This document shows, piece after piece, positions 45,950-55,357 of a stretch of 64,000 nucleotides of DNA. The stretch is from contig JBDGYV010000013.1 in assembly GCA_039588915.1 (NCBI GenBank), positions 1-64,000 on the forward strand. The letters are read 5' to 3'. The notes under the pieces were generated by a model. That model was not told where the DNA came from, did no database searches, and saw only the letters and a list, made by a program, of their open reading frames with translations. Source of the DNA: CAMYLR01 sp039588915 (GTDB lineage: Bacteria; Gemmatimonadota; Gemmatimonadetes; JACCXV01; JAHWKZ01). A program made the position numbers and the translations under genes. Every line of letters starts with the position of its first letter. Position 1 is the stretch's first letter.

Positions 45950-47560
45950 CTAACGCCGCGCCTGGCGCCAACCGAAACGACTGACTCCGTCGGGGGTCGA
46001 GACCCAAACCGCATCCTCAGCGGCCAATAAGTGCTGCACCGGCAGTCCGGCCAACCCGTCACTGGGACGATAGACGTCCCATTCGTCGGTCGTCAGCTGC
46101 CATCGAACGAGCCCACGATCGGTGCCGACCCACACCTGCTGGTCGTCGATCGCCACCGCCAGTGGCGGCGCTTCAAGCCGCCCTTCGACGGCGGCCACAA
46201 AGCGCCACTCGCCGCTCGAGCGGTTGAAGACACCGAGCCCAACCCCAGTCGCAACAACGAGCAAGGTGTCGCGAACCGCGAGTGCTCGGATCCGGCTTCC
46301 GCGGCTTTCGGTTCGCACAAACGAATCGGGCGCAAAACCCGCTCCGGCCGTCGCATCGCGCTGGCCGACGTACAAGCCGAGGTTTGTGCCGACGAATACA
46401 GCATCGGCCGAAACCGCCAGCGCGGTAATCGATCGAGCGGCCAAGAAGTGTGCCGTCGGGTGGTCGGTATCGCGATCCCAGAGCGTCAAGCCGCGCGGCG
46501 TCCCGACCCACAATCGGGGGCCATCGACGTGCAGGGCCGTCACCGCATCGATCGGTGGATCGGTGTTCCACCCGCGAGTGGTCCACTCGCCCTCCGCGTA
46601 GCGGGTCAAACCGTAGTCCGATCCCAGATACAACGTGTCACCACTGGCCGAGCCACTGGTCGCAAGCGCGGTCGGCAATCCGGACTCGGATCGTGGCACC
46701 GCGTACGACCAGCGTCCGTCGCGATCGGCAAAAGCGATCGCCACCGGCGCCGGTTCCGTTCTCGCGCGTGGACGATCGATCGGCACGAACCACATCCCGT
46801 TGGTCGTCTCCACGATGGGACCACCGCCGCGACCACCCAACCCGAACAGGAGCGGCTCCCATTCCAACCGCGCGCGACCCCACAGGCGACCATTGTCACC
46901 CCACGTCCCGACATAGAAGTCGCCGCGCAAATCTCGATCGAGTTGGGTCAAGCGAACGCTCTGGCTGCGGTCGATCTCGCTGTCGACATACAGCGGATCG
47001 GTCCACGGCAGATCGAAGGGGTCGATAACATCGACATCGATCGAGCCGCGCGCGTCACGCGGTGGCGGCGGGCTCCTTTCCATTGCGGGCGAACCGACGC
47101 GCGCGCTCCACCAGCCCCCTCCAACTCTGGCGAACACGGTTCCCGCATCGGGATCGATCCTGAGCTCTTCGACGAAGGTCGGTGGCGGTCCAAAGACGCG
47201 CTCCACCTCGCCGATGAATTCGGTGTAACGGGACACGCCTCGCGCGGTGCCGATCCACAAATCGCCACCGGTTGGATCGACGACCACCGCGGTCACCCGT
47301 TCGTTGGGCAAACCATCGGCCGAGGTGATCGGCGCAAGCCATTGGTCGCGGAGCGTGTCGAGCCGCTCGACTCCGGCGGTCGTTCCGAAGTAGGCGATCT
47401 CGTTCGACACCGCCACCGATGTCACGAAGCGAAAATCGCGGAGGGTGACCCAATCTTCGGGGTCGAAACGGTTGACTCGCTGACCGATCGCTGAGCTGGC
47501 TCCGATGAGCACCCAAACGGTCACCATGGAGGCGACTACGGTTGCGGCACCGGGGATCAC
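45950..47560 (-). CDS. Exported beta-propeller protein (two-component-regulator-propeller-like repeats)
   Basis: 536-residue protein with a short hydrophobic N-terminus (about 5-25, signal peptide). The chain is built of ~40-residue repeats with VWVGT-D-GL and FVGTNLGLY cores (for example GDLWIGTARGVSRYT, RLWVGTPRGLTLWD, VWVGTDRGLVRWQ), the seven-bladed 'regulator propeller' pattern usually found outside the membrane in hybrid sensors. Here no kinase or transmembrane partner is fused. GTG at 47560 forms a GTGA overlap with the nnrDE stop, so it is translationally coupled to NAD(P)HX repair. The longer upstream reading is Arg-rich antisense-like sequence and was rejected. Confidence 0.78.
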   Translation of the reverse strand: MIPGAATVVASMVTVWVLIGASSAIGQRVNRFDPEDWVTLRDFRFVTSVAVSNEIAYFGTTAGVERLDTLRDQWLAPITSADGLPNERVTAVVVDPTGGDLWIGTARGVSRYTEFIGEVERVFGPPPTFVEELRIDPDAGTVFARVGGGWWSARVGSPAMERSPPPPRDARGSIDVDVIDPFDLPWTDPLYVDSEIDRSQSVRLTQLDRDLRGDFYVGTWGDNGRLWGRARLEWEPLLFGLGGRGGGPIVETTNGMWFVPIDRPRARTEPAPVAIAFADRDGRWSYAVPRSESGLPTALATSGSASGDTLYLGSDYGLTRYAEGEWTTRGWNTDPPIDAVTALHVDGPRLWVGTPRGLTLWDRDTDHPTAHFLAARSITALAVSADAVFVGTNLGLYVGQRDATAGAGFAPDSFVRTESRGSRIRALAVRDTLLVVATGVGLGVFNRSSGEWRFVAAVEGRLEAPPLAVAIDDQQVWVGTDRGLVRWQLTTDEWDVYRPSDGLAGLPVQHLLAAEDAVWVSTPDGVSRFGWRQARR

Positions 47561-49176
47561 GGGCCGGTATCGCCAACCGTCAACAACGTCTTGTAACGAT
47601 GATCGATGCGTTCGAGTAGCGCCGGACCACGCCCCGCCCCGAGCTCGCGGATCGTCAGCGGCAAATAGCGAAAGAGATCGCTGGGTACAAGCCCGCGTTC
47701 GCCGAGGTCGTGCGCGGCCCAATCGGCGGCCAGCCCGTGAAGCAGCGGTGCCGCCCGAGCGGCCAAAGGCGCCGCCACGCCTTGGGCCAGCAGAGCGCCC
47801 AGCAGGCCGGTCAACACGTCGCCGCTGCCACCGGTCGCCAAACCCGGGTTGCCGGTCAGGTTGAGCGCGGTGCGACGATTCGGATCGGCGATGACCGTTG
47901 GCGCACCCTTCAACACGACGTGAACCCCCCACTGGTCGGCCGCGCATGGCGCGGCTTCGATCCGATCGGCGTCGATCGTTCCCGCCTTCTCATTCAACCA
48001 ACGCGCTAGCTCGCCGGGGTGTGGCGTGATAACCGTCGGCGAGTCGCGCCGAATCGTCTCCGGCACATCGGCGAGCGCATTCAGACCATCGGCATCCAAC
48101 ACTAGAGGTCGGTCGGTGGCAACCGCGGCCTCGACCACCGGCCGCACTCCCGCACCACCGCCCATTCCGGGCCCGATCGCGATCGCGTCAACATGCTCTC
48201 CAAACCGAGTGACCCGCTCGGTGGCCGTAGGCGACAACTCACCCGAGCCGTTGACGGGTAGAGGTTCGACGATCACTTCTGGAACGGCGCCGACGATGAA
48301 CTCGGCGATCGATGCCGGCGCAGCCACCGTGCACAGGCCGACGCCGGACCGGAGTGCGGCGGTCGCCGCGAGCACCGCCGCGCCACGGTATGCTTCAGAT
48401 CCAGCGACCAGCAAGAGTCGTCCGGCGGATCCCTTATGTGCGTCGATGGCGAGCGGTGGCAACGCGGCGCAGGCTTGTTCGAGCCTGCTCCACTCCAGCG
48501 GCGCGGGCCCAGCGGCATCAAGCGCGTTCGGTGGATACCCCAAGGGGGCCACGATTAGGTGACCGGTGTGCGCCGGGCCAGCGCCGAGAAAGAGTCCCGG
48601 CTTGGGGAAACCAAAAGTGACGGTCATCGCGGCACGAACCGCGATGGCAAGCGGGCGACCGGTCGAACCGTCGAGACCGGATGGCGCATCGACAGCGACG
48701 ATCGGCAGCGGGCCCTCGTTTAACACACGGATCGCGGTCCGCATCGGTTCCCGCACCTCACCCCGGAGACCGGTGCCCAACAGCGCATCGACACCACACG
48801 TGAAATCGCGTGGTTGACCGAGCGCGGCGGCTTGCGATTCGTTTTCGATCCGCTCGACAACCAAGCCCATCGGCTCGACCAACGCCCACTGTGCGCCGGC
48901 GTCACCGATCAGCTCGGCCGGATCGCAAAACAGCGCGAGCTCAACCTCCCAACCGCCGGCAAGCAGTGTGCGCGCCACGACGAGACCGTCACCGCCGTTG
49001 TTTCCCTTACCTACCAGAATCCGTGCCCGCCCGGCGTCTCCCCATCGATCGATGATCGCCGCAGTCACCGCCCGTCCTGCGGTTTCCATGAGGGCCACCC
49101 CGGGCAACCCGGCATCGATCGCCGCCGCGTCCACCGCCGCCATAGCTGCGGGTGAGAGACACCAAGGTCGCGTCAT
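47557..49176 (-). CDS. nnr: Bifunctional NAD(P)HX epimerase/dehydratase
   Basis: 539-residue metabolite-repair enzyme. The N-terminal YjeF/NnrE epimerase domain (about 1-210) contains GKGNNGGDGLVVAR and interconverts R/S NAD(P)HX; the C-terminal NnrD domain (about 225-530) is an ADP- or ATP-dependent dehydratase with AIGPGMGG and GSGDVLTGLLG. The fusion is the common bacterial form. ATG at 49176 makes an ATGA overlap with the prmA stop; the reading beyond is inside prmA. Confidence 0.93.
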   Translation of the reverse strand: MTRPWCLSPAAMAAVDAAAIDAGLPGVALMETAGRAVTAAIIDRWGDAGRARILVGKGNNGGDGLVVARTLLAGGWEVELALFCDPAELIGDAGAQWALVEPMGLVVERIENESQAAALGQPRDFTCGVDALLGTGLRGEVREPMRTAIRVLNEGPLPIVAVDAPSGLDGSTGRPLAIAVRAAMTVTFGFPKPGLFLGAGPAHTGHLIVAPLGYPPNALDAAGPAPLEWSRLEQACAALPPLAIDAHKGSAGRLLLVAGSEAYRGAAVLAATAALRSGVGLCTVAAPASIAEFIVGAVPEVIVEPLPVNGSGELSPTATERVTRFGEHVDAIAIGPGMGGGAGVRPVVEAAVATDRPLVLDADGLNALADVPETIRRDSPTVITPHPGELARWLNEKAGTIDADRIEAAPCAADQWGVHVVLKGAPTVIADPNRRTALNLTGNPGLATGGSGDVLTGLLGALLAQGVAAPLAARAAPLLHGLAADWAAHDLGERGLVPSDLFRYLPLTIRELGAGRGPALLERIDHRYKTLLTVGDTGP

Positions 49177-50042
49177 ACCGGGTTCTCCGGCGCAGCGAAC
49201 CATCCGCTCCACCAGACATCTTTAAACGTGGGGTCGGGGTCTTCGCGCTGATCGAGCAGCCCGAGTCCGAGCTGCCTCGCAGCGTCGATCAACCGTTCAC
49301 GTTCGGACAGCATCAGGCCAGCCACACCGACGCGACCACGCGCCGAGCAGAGGCCGGCGATGTGCGGTAGCTCGTTGGCCAGTGTCGGCCCGTCGAGATT
49401 GGCGAGCACGCACTCGAAGCGGTAGCCCGGCCGTAAGCTCGTCGTCGAACCGCGAACCAGCATCAACTCGCTCGCCTGCGCGTTGCGAGCTCGGTTGTCG
49501 ATCGCGCCGACGATCGCATCCGGATCGATGTCAAGGCCGACGACGCGACCGGCGCCCAACGCCACTGCCGCCAATGCCAGCACGCCACTTCCGGTGCCGA
49601 CATCGAGTACCGAGCGAAACGGTGATCCATGGTCCAACCATCGCAAGAGCGCCTGCGTCGTAGCGTGGCTTCCGGTACCAAACCCGAGCCCGGGTTGGAT
49701 CCACACCACCTTCGAATAGGCAGCATCCGGCACGACTCCCGGTGGTGCGATCCATAGTCTGCGGGTTATCGGTATCGGCTTCGCCGCCGCACGCGAAGCC
49801 ATGAGCCAGTCTTGAGCCGGACGATTTCGTACAACGATTGGATGGGGGCACGGCTCACCGGCGAGACCACGCCAAGCTGCTCGGAATCGGTCGGTTAGGT
49901 CAGCTGCGGGCGGTGAGAAGTAGCCGCGGAACAGACCCGGCTTCTCGACCCAACCGCCGAGCGTTTCGCACGCCGCCAGCGCCGCCGTGACCGTCTCCTC
50001 GGCCGCGACCGGAGCCGTCACCGTGAGTTCGACGTAGCTCAC
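49173..50042 (-). CDS. prmA: Ribosomal protein L11 methyltransferase
   Basis: 289-residue SAM-dependent enzyme that trimethylates ribosomal protein L11. The SAM-binding motif LDVGTGSGVLALAA is near 142-155, with GLDIDPDAI following. The catalytic-loop sequence VLANLDGPTLANELP differs slightly from the usual NILA form. Its GTG start overlaps the dnaJ stop by GTGA and its stop overlaps nnrDE, so three genes in a row are coupled. Confidence 0.9.
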   Translation of the reverse strand: MSYVELTVTAPVAAEETVTAALAACETLGGWVEKPGLFRGYFSPPAADLTDRFRAAWRGLAGEPCPHPIVVRNRPAQDWLMASRAAAKPIPITRRLWIAPPGVVPDAAYSKVVWIQPGLGFGTGSHATTQALLRWLDHGSPFRSVLDVGTGSGVLALAAVALGAGRVVGLDIDPDAIVGAIDNRARNAQASELMLVRGSTTSLRPGYRFECVLANLDGPTLANELPHIAGLCSARGRVGVAGLMLSERERLIDAARQLGLGLLDQREDPDPTFKDVWWSGWFAAPENPV

Positions 50043-51178
50043 GTCGTGAAGGTTTCCTTCACCTTTCGCCAGAAACCCTTTTCTCCTTCCGGCGGCGCGA
50101 AATTCTCTGACTCGGAAAGCGCTTCGAGTTGCTCTCGTTCAGCGGCCGAAAGACGGGTCGGGACCCAGACCGCCATACGCACAAGCTGGTCACCACGACG
50201 GTCGCTGTTGAGTCGCGGCAACCCCTCGCCCGGTAACTCGAGGACGGCGCCGGTTTGGGTGCCCGGTGGGACTACAAGCGTCGCTGCACCGTGCAACGTC
50301 GGCACCTCGACCTCGGTTCCCAGCGCGGCCATCGGAAACGACAGCGCAAATTCCATACGCACATCATCGCCATCGCGATGAAATCGATCGTGCGGTCGTA
50401 CCTCAAGCACCACGATGAGATCGCCGAGCGGTCCCCCCCGGGGACCAGCGTTTCCCTCCTCACGCAGCGTTAGGTAATTACCGGTCTCCACGCCCGCCGG
50501 AATGCGAACCTTTATCCGGCGGTCCTCCCGCACGCGCCCCTCGCCACCACAATCGCGACACGGATCGCTGACCACCTGGCCCTCGCCATGACATTCCGGA
50601 CACGGCTCGATGCTCACGAACTGACCGAAGATCGATCGCTGGGCGCGTCGGACTTCTCCCTGCCCATCACATGTCGGGCACGGGGTGCGCTCGCCGCTTT
50701 CGCTCCCGTTACCATCGCAGGTTTCGCATCGTTGGTACAGCTTCACGCGAATCGTCTTCTCGACGCCTGAAGCAACTTCTTCGAGCGTGACGCGCATGCG
50801 CATCTGAACGTCGCTCCCCTTGAGCGGACCCTGGCGTCGATGATGCCTCCGGGGCGCACCGAAGAAATCTTCGAAACCGCCAAAATCACGCATAAAGGCG
50901 CGCAACGCGTCGGCCAAGTCAAAATCCTGAAAACCGCCCGCTCCGGCGCCCTGACCGACGCCGGCATGCCCGAACCGATCGTACCGGGTCCTGAGATCTC
51001 GATCGCGCAAGACCGAATACGCCTCAGACGCTTCCTTGAAACGTTCCTCGGCTGCCGGATCGCTCGGGTTCTGATCGGGATGATTCTCCATCGCGACTTT
51101 GCGATAGGCCCGCTTGATCCCTTCGTCCGATGCGTCGGTCGAGACGCCCAGCACCTCGTAATAATCACGTTTCGTCAT
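50039..51178 (-). CDS. dnaJ: Chaperone protein DnaJ
   Basis: 379-residue Hsp40 co-chaperone. The J domain has HPD at 33-35, followed by the Gly/Phe-rich linker and four CxxCxGxG zinc repeats (about 148-215: CETCDGNG, CPTCDGQG, CPECHGEG, CRDCGGEG). The C-terminal substrate-binding domains complete the classical form. It follows hrcA by 15 bases; neither dnaK nor grpE is encoded in this window. Confidence 0.96.
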   Translation of the reverse strand: MTKRDYYEVLGVSTDASDEGIKRAYRKVAMENHPDQNPSDPAAEERFKEASEAYSVLRDRDLRTRYDRFGHAGVGQGAGAGGFQDFDLADALRAFMRDFGGFEDFFGAPRRHHRRQGPLKGSDVQMRMRVTLEEVASGVEKTIRVKLYQRCETCDGNGSESGERTPCPTCDGQGEVRRAQRSIFGQFVSIEPCPECHGEGQVVSDPCRDCGGEGRVREDRRIKVRIPAGVETGNYLTLREEGNAGPRGGPLGDLIVVLEVRPHDRFHRDGDDVRMEFALSFPMAALGTEVEVPTLHGAATLVVPPGTQTGAVLELPGEGLPRLNSDRRGDQLVRMAVWVPTRLSAAEREQLEALSESENFAPPEGEKGFWRKVKETFTT

Positions 51179-51193
51179 TGGTTGGGTGGTCGG

Positions 51194-52237
51194 CTAGTCG
51201 CTCCGGTCGGGGAGCGACGAAAGGAGGTCCGCGGTGTATTGGACCAACGCGACGACGCGCTCGTATGGCATTCTGGTCGGCCCCATGACACCGATCGTTC
51301 CACGTACCCCAGCCATCTCGTACTGCGTGGTGACCAAGCTGAAGTCGAGCAGCGGCTGTTGGGCGTGCTCACCACCGATCGAGATGACGATCCCTTCGGC
51401 GCGGCGCGCGTCCAGCGCCCGGGCCAGCAGCTCCTTCTGCTCCGTCAGCTCGATCAGCGTGCGCAGACCTTCGCGGTCTGCAAACTCCGGCTGCTCGGCC
51501 AGGCTCGACGCCGGGCCGAGCACTACGCTGTCAACCGGTGGGTGGGTGGCAAACGCGCTATCAGCCTGCTCTAGGAAGATGTTCAGCAGATCAGCGTGCT
51601 CCGTCGGTCCATCCGACAATCGATCGCGGTAGGTTTCGCGAATCTCTCTTAGCCCTCGCCCCGCCAACCGTTCGTTGAGGAACTGCGCAAGCACCTCGTC
51701 GGTCACCGGTCGCGGTGCCTCGACGTAGATCGTTCTCACCGGCCCCGAGTCGACGGCGAGCACGATCAGCATTCGTTCGCTCGAGAGGCCGACCAGCTCG
51801 ATGCGCTCCAAAACACCGCCACCGATCCGGGGGCCGAGGCCCAATCCGAGCTCGTGGGTCAACACCGATAGCGCCAAAACGGCACGCGAGAGCAACTCCT
51901 GCTCAGCGCTCGTTTCGCCGCTAACCGTGGCCAGGACCTGTGCTACCTCGTCGGCGGACAGCTCCTGGATCTTCATCAACGTGTCGACGTAGTAGCGATA
52001 CGCTTTGTCAGTTGGAGTGCGTCCAGCGCTGGGGTGGGCTTGGGTGAGATACCCCTTGCGTGCGAGGTCACTCATGGTGTTGCGAACGGTGGCCGGGCTC
52101 ACGCCGAGATCGAAGTCCCGCGCCACCGCACGTGATGCAGCCGGGGCTGCGGTATCCACGAAGGTGTGGATGACGGCTTCGAGAACCCGCCGTTCACGGC
52201 GTGTCAGTTCCTGTTCGTCCGTGTGCATGACGTTCAA
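51194..52237 (-). CDS. hrcA: Heat-inducible transcription repressor HrcA
   Basis: 347-residue repressor of the CIRCE heat-shock regulon. A winged-helix DNA-binding domain (about 10-90, SPATVRNTMSDLARKGYLTQAHPSAGR-type wing) is followed by the GAF-like effector domain. Start ATG at 52237; Met4 is a close alternative. I looked for the CIRCE operator (TTAGCACTC-N9-GAGTGCTAA) before hrcA and did not see it. Confidence 0.93.
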   Translation of the reverse strand: MNVMHTDEQELTRRERRVLEAVIHTFVDTAAPAASRAVARDFDLGVSPATVRNTMSDLARKGYLTQAHPSAGRTPTDKAYRYYVDTLMKIQELSADEVAQVLATVSGETSAEQELLSRAVLALSVLTHELGLGLGPRIGGGVLERIELVGLSSERMLIVLAVDSGPVRTIYVEAPRPVTDEVLAQFLNERLAGRGLREIRETYRDRLSDGPTEHADLLNIFLEQADSAFATHPPVDSVVLGPASSLAEQPEFADREGLRTLIELTEQKELLARALDARRAEGIVISIGGEHAQQPLLDFSLVTTQYEMAGVRGTIGVMGPTRMPYERVVALVQYTADLLSSLPDRSD

Positions 52238-52262
52238 AAGCTACCTGACGTTGAGAGCCGCA

Positions 52263-53441
52263 TCAATTCAGCGCGGTAGCAACCGGGGTCGGTCCCGGGC
52301 AGCGACTGACCGCGACTAGGCGTTCGAGTATCGAGTCGTACACCAGGAACCCGCGCTCGGTGCACGCCACCCGATCCCGTGACCGGTCACACAAACCGTC
52401 GCTCATCAGCTCCTCGACCACGCGCCTGGCGCCCGCTGGCTCGAGCAGCGGGTGGTCGACGTCGACGCCGTCCGCCGTCCGCAGCCCAAGGTACAGGGTC
52501 TCGAGAGCGCGTTGTGACGGGTCCAACCGCTCGACGAATGCGCGCGGGTCGGCACCGGTTGCCAACGCTTCGGCCCAGGCGGTCAGCGAGGAATCGTTGG
52601 CCCAGCGCCGCTCGCCATCGAAAGAATGCGCCGACGGGCCCAAGCCGAGATACGGGCGACCCGACCAGTACGCGGAGTTGTGAGCTGCGTACCGGCCAGG
52701 CTGAGCGAACGACGAGATCTCGTAGTGTTCGAAACCGGCCCGGCGGGCGACCCGACAGGCGGCTCGGTATTCGGCGGCGTAGGCGCGACCGCTCAACGTG
52801 AGTCTCGCTCCGGCTCGGTCGCGGACACCGAATGCCGTCGCGGGATCGACGGTGAGCCCGTATAACGAAAGATGGGTTATCGGGAGCTCGAACGCCGAAG
52901 CGAGATCGGTCGCCCACGCTCTTCGTCGCCCGGTCACGGCAAGATTGAACATGAGATCGATCGAGACGTTGTCGAACCCCGCGTGAGCCGCCGCCAAAAC
53001 GGCATCCCGCGACTCTCCACCTGAATGGCCACGCTCGAGGAACGTCAACCGTTCGACGTCAAAGGACTGCGCTCCGATTGAGAGTCGGTTGGCACCGTGC
53101 GCTCGATAGCTGGCCAGCTTGTCGGGCTTGGCGTCGGCCGGATTCAGCTCGATCGTCCACTCGAACTCGTTCGCTGTTTGGGCCATACCGAGGCACATCT
53201 CGGCCAGCCTCGAAAACCCCGGCTCAGACAGGATCGACGGCGTGCCGCCACCCCAATAGAGCGTCGCCAACTCAGTCCCATCGAACTCGCCTCGTCGCCG
53301 CCAATCATCGATCTCGCGCGCCAGCGCGTCGACGAAGACAGCTTCGCGGCCGTCGTCGTGACCGATGTTGTAGAAATGGCAGTAGGGGCACTTGCGGGCA
53401 CAGAAAGGGACGTGGACGTAGACGTGGAGGGGACGACGCAA
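52263..53441 (-). CDS. hemW: Radical-SAM heme chaperone HemW
   Basis: 392-residue protein formerly annotated as coproporphyrinogen III oxidase-like. The 4Fe-4S motif is C14, C18, C21 in CARKCPYCHF; GGGTPS and the HemN-type C-terminal domain with the VVEELMSDGL/ERGFLVYDSI pattern follow. HemW proteins bind heme and deliver it to client proteins. It ends 25 bases before hrcA and starts four bases from the dprA stop. Confidence 0.93.
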   Translation of the reverse strand: MRRPLHVYVHVPFCARKCPYCHFYNIGHDDGREAVFVDALAREIDDWRRRGEFDGTELATLYWGGGTPSILSEPGFSRLAEMCLGMAQTANEFEWTIELNPADAKPDKLASYRAHGANRLSIGAQSFDVERLTFLERGHSGGESRDAVLAAAHAGFDNVSIDLMFNLAVTGRRRAWATDLASAFELPITHLSLYGLTVDPATAFGVRDRAGARLTLSGRAYAAEYRAACRVARRAGFEHYEISSFAQPGRYAAHNSAYWSGRPYLGLGPSAHSFDGERRWANDSSLTAWAEALATGADPRAFVERLDPSQRALETLYLGLRTADGVDVDHPLLEPAGARRVVEELMSDGLCDRSRDRVACTERGFLVYDSILERLVAVSRCPGPTPVATALN

Positions 53442-53445
53442 TCGC

Positions 53446-54357
53446 TCAGCCCTTCGTCACAGGGTGGCTGCGCGCGAAGCGGCTACCGGGAAGCGCGCGA
53501 GCGAGCCCCAGGATCTCCAGCTGGGTCAAATCAGCCAGCACTTTGGGGAGGGCCAACCCAACGCTGGTGGCCAATTCCTCCGGGGTGGCGGGGTGCTCGG
53601 AAAGAGCGTCGAGCAACGATGAGACTGTGCCCTTGGTGGCGGTCGGGCTTGGCGGTGCGACCGGCAAGAGCGGCTCGACTCCATCGATCGGCGGGAGCGC
53701 GGCCAACTCGTCCAGCACGTCCTGCGACCCGAAGACCGCGCGCGCGCCATCCGCGATCAGGCGATTCGCGCCGACCGACGTCGGCAAAAGCGGGTGGCCA
53801 GGCACCGCCATGACTTCGCGTCCGGCGGCCAAAGCGTGCCGCGCCGTAATCAGCGCACCCGACCGGGCTGCGGCTTCAACCACTATCACGACCCTGACGA
53901 GCCCGGCGATGATCCGGTTCCGGCGTGGAAAGTGGTGCTTGAGCGGTGGCACCCTTTCGGGATGCTCGCTGATCAAACACCCTCGCGCGGCGATGTCAGC
54001 GGCCAGAGCGCGATTGCTGGCCGGCGCGGAGACATCGAGCCCGCCACCCAAGACGGCGATCGTGTCGCCGCCCACCTCAAGCGCCCCGCGGTGCGCAGCG
54101 GCGTCGACCCCAATCGCGCACCCGCTGACCACAACCAGGCCGGCTGCTGCCAATTGGGCGCCCAACTGCTCGCCCATGGCGACCCCCAGCTCGGTCGTCC
54201 TTCGAGCGCCGACGATCGCCACCGCTGTCCGCGCCAAGAGTCGTGCATCACCTTGACAGTAGAGGTGCGGCGGCGGGTCAGGCGAGATCGCTAGCTGAGA
54301 CGGGTAACTGTCGTCGCCCAGCGCCAATCGTTGACGGCCGGCCTCAGCTTTAGCCAT
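53446..54357 (-). CDS. dprA: DNA-processing protein DprA
   Basis: 303-residue single-strand DNA-binding RecA loader of natural transformation. The Rossmann-like domain has VAIVGARRTTELG, SGCAIGVDAAAHRGAL and the FPRRNRIIAGL signature. The C-terminal ~65 residues are a winged-helix-like module (LLDALSEHPATPEELATSVGL). The SAM-like N-terminal domain of some DprA is absent. It overlaps obg by eight bases. Confidence 0.93.
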   Translation of the reverse strand: MAKAEAGRQRLALGDDSYPSQLAISPDPPPHLYCQGDARLLARTAVAIVGARRTTELGVAMGEQLGAQLAAAGLVVVSGCAIGVDAAAHRGALEVGGDTIAVLGGGLDVSAPASNRALAADIAARGCLISEHPERVPPLKHHFPRRNRIIAGLVRVVIVVEAAARSGALITARHALAAGREVMAVPGHPLLPTSVGANRLIADGARAVFGSQDVLDELAALPPIDGVEPLLPVAPPSPTATKGTVSSLLDALSEHPATPEELATSVGLALPKVLADLTQLEILGLARALPGSRFARSHPVTKG

Positions 54358-55339
54358 CCGCCGCCGCGGCGGTTTCTCGCACCACCCGCCACATCGTTTC
54401 GACCAACCCGTCCAGACCCGCGCCGGTCACTGCGCTGACTGTGTGCACGGCAACAACATCGTCGAAGCTAGCCGCGGGCGGATCACCCAGGTCGCCCTTC
54501 GACCACACGACGACCTGAGGCAGCTCGAGCAGCGCGGCGGACCAGGTTCCGAGCTCGGATCGCAATGCATCGAGCTCGGCCTCGGGATCGGCAGTAATCA
54601 CCGGAATGAGAAAACACAGCACCCGGGTGCGCTCGATGTGGCGCAGAAAACGAGCCCCCAAACCCTTCCCCTCGGCCGCGCCCTCAACCAGACCCGGAAT
54701 GTCGGCAACGACGAACGAGCGTCCGGGTTCGATCGAGACGACCCCAAGGTTGGGTTGTAGTGTGGTAAACGGATAGTCTGCGATCTTGGGGCGCGCGGCG
54801 CTGATCCGCGAGAGTAACGTCGACTTGCCGGCATTCGGCGCGCCAACCAGCCCGACATCCGCCAGGAGCTTGAGCTCGAATGACAGCTCGCGCGTCTCGC
54901 CGGGGATGCCCGAATCCGCCCGCCGCGGCGCCTGGTGGGTAGCGGTAGCAAACGCCGCGTTGCCACGTCCGCCGCGGCCGCCGGCAGCAACTACCGCATT
55001 TGTCCCCGGGCTAGTCAGATCCGCCACCACCTCCCCCGTCACCCGGTCTCTGACAATCGTTCCCGGAGGCACGCGCAGAAGAACATCGGCACCGTTCGCG
55101 CCGGCCCGGTTGTTCCCCGAACCGTGCTTGCCACGACCGGCGCGGTACTGTTTCCGATAGCGAAAATCCTGAAGCGTAGACAGGTTCACGTCGACCGCCA
55201 GCACTACGTCGCCACCGCGCCCACCATTGCCCCCGTCGGGCCCACCGCGCGGCACAAACTTCTCCCGTCGGAACGAAACGCAGCCGTCGCCGCCAGTCCC
55301 TGCTTCGACGCTGATCGTGGCTTCGTCAACAAACTGCAC
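54350..55339 (-). CDS. obg: GTPase Obg
   Basis: 329-residue ribosome-assembly GTPase. The Gly-rich Obg fold occupies residues 1-158 (with GGDGGRGG-type repeats), the G domain follows with the P loop GAPNAGKST near 166 and the DxxG DIPGLVEGAA. The C-terminal OCT domain of the Bacillus protein is missing, so this is the short type. It is eight bases into the dprA start. Confidence 0.95.
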   Translation of the reverse strand: MQFVDEATISVEAGTGGDGCVSFRREKFVPRGGPDGGNGGRGGDVVLAVDVNLSTLQDFRYRKQYRAGRGKHGSGNNRAGANGADVLLRVPPGTIVRDRVTGEVVADLTSPGTNAVVAAGGRGGRGNAAFATATHQAPRRADSGIPGETRELSFELKLLADVGLVGAPNAGKSTLLSRISAARPKIADYPFTTLQPNLGVVSIEPGRSFVVADIPGLVEGAAEGKGLGARFLRHIERTRVLCFLIPVITADPEAELDALRSELGTWSAALLELPQVVVWSKGDLGDPPAASFDDVVAVHTVSAVTGAGLDGLVETMWRVVRETAAAADG

Positions 55340-55357
55340 GTCGTGCCCGCCGCTCTA

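Noticed and set aside
47561..47947. Extending the propeller gene to an upstream start
   Set aside because: The extra residues are Arg-rich and lie inside nnrDE; the GTGA start at 47560 gives a signal peptide.
52238..52262. CIRCE operator before hrcA
   Set aside because: No TTAGCACTC/GAGTGCTAA inverted repeat is present in the gap.
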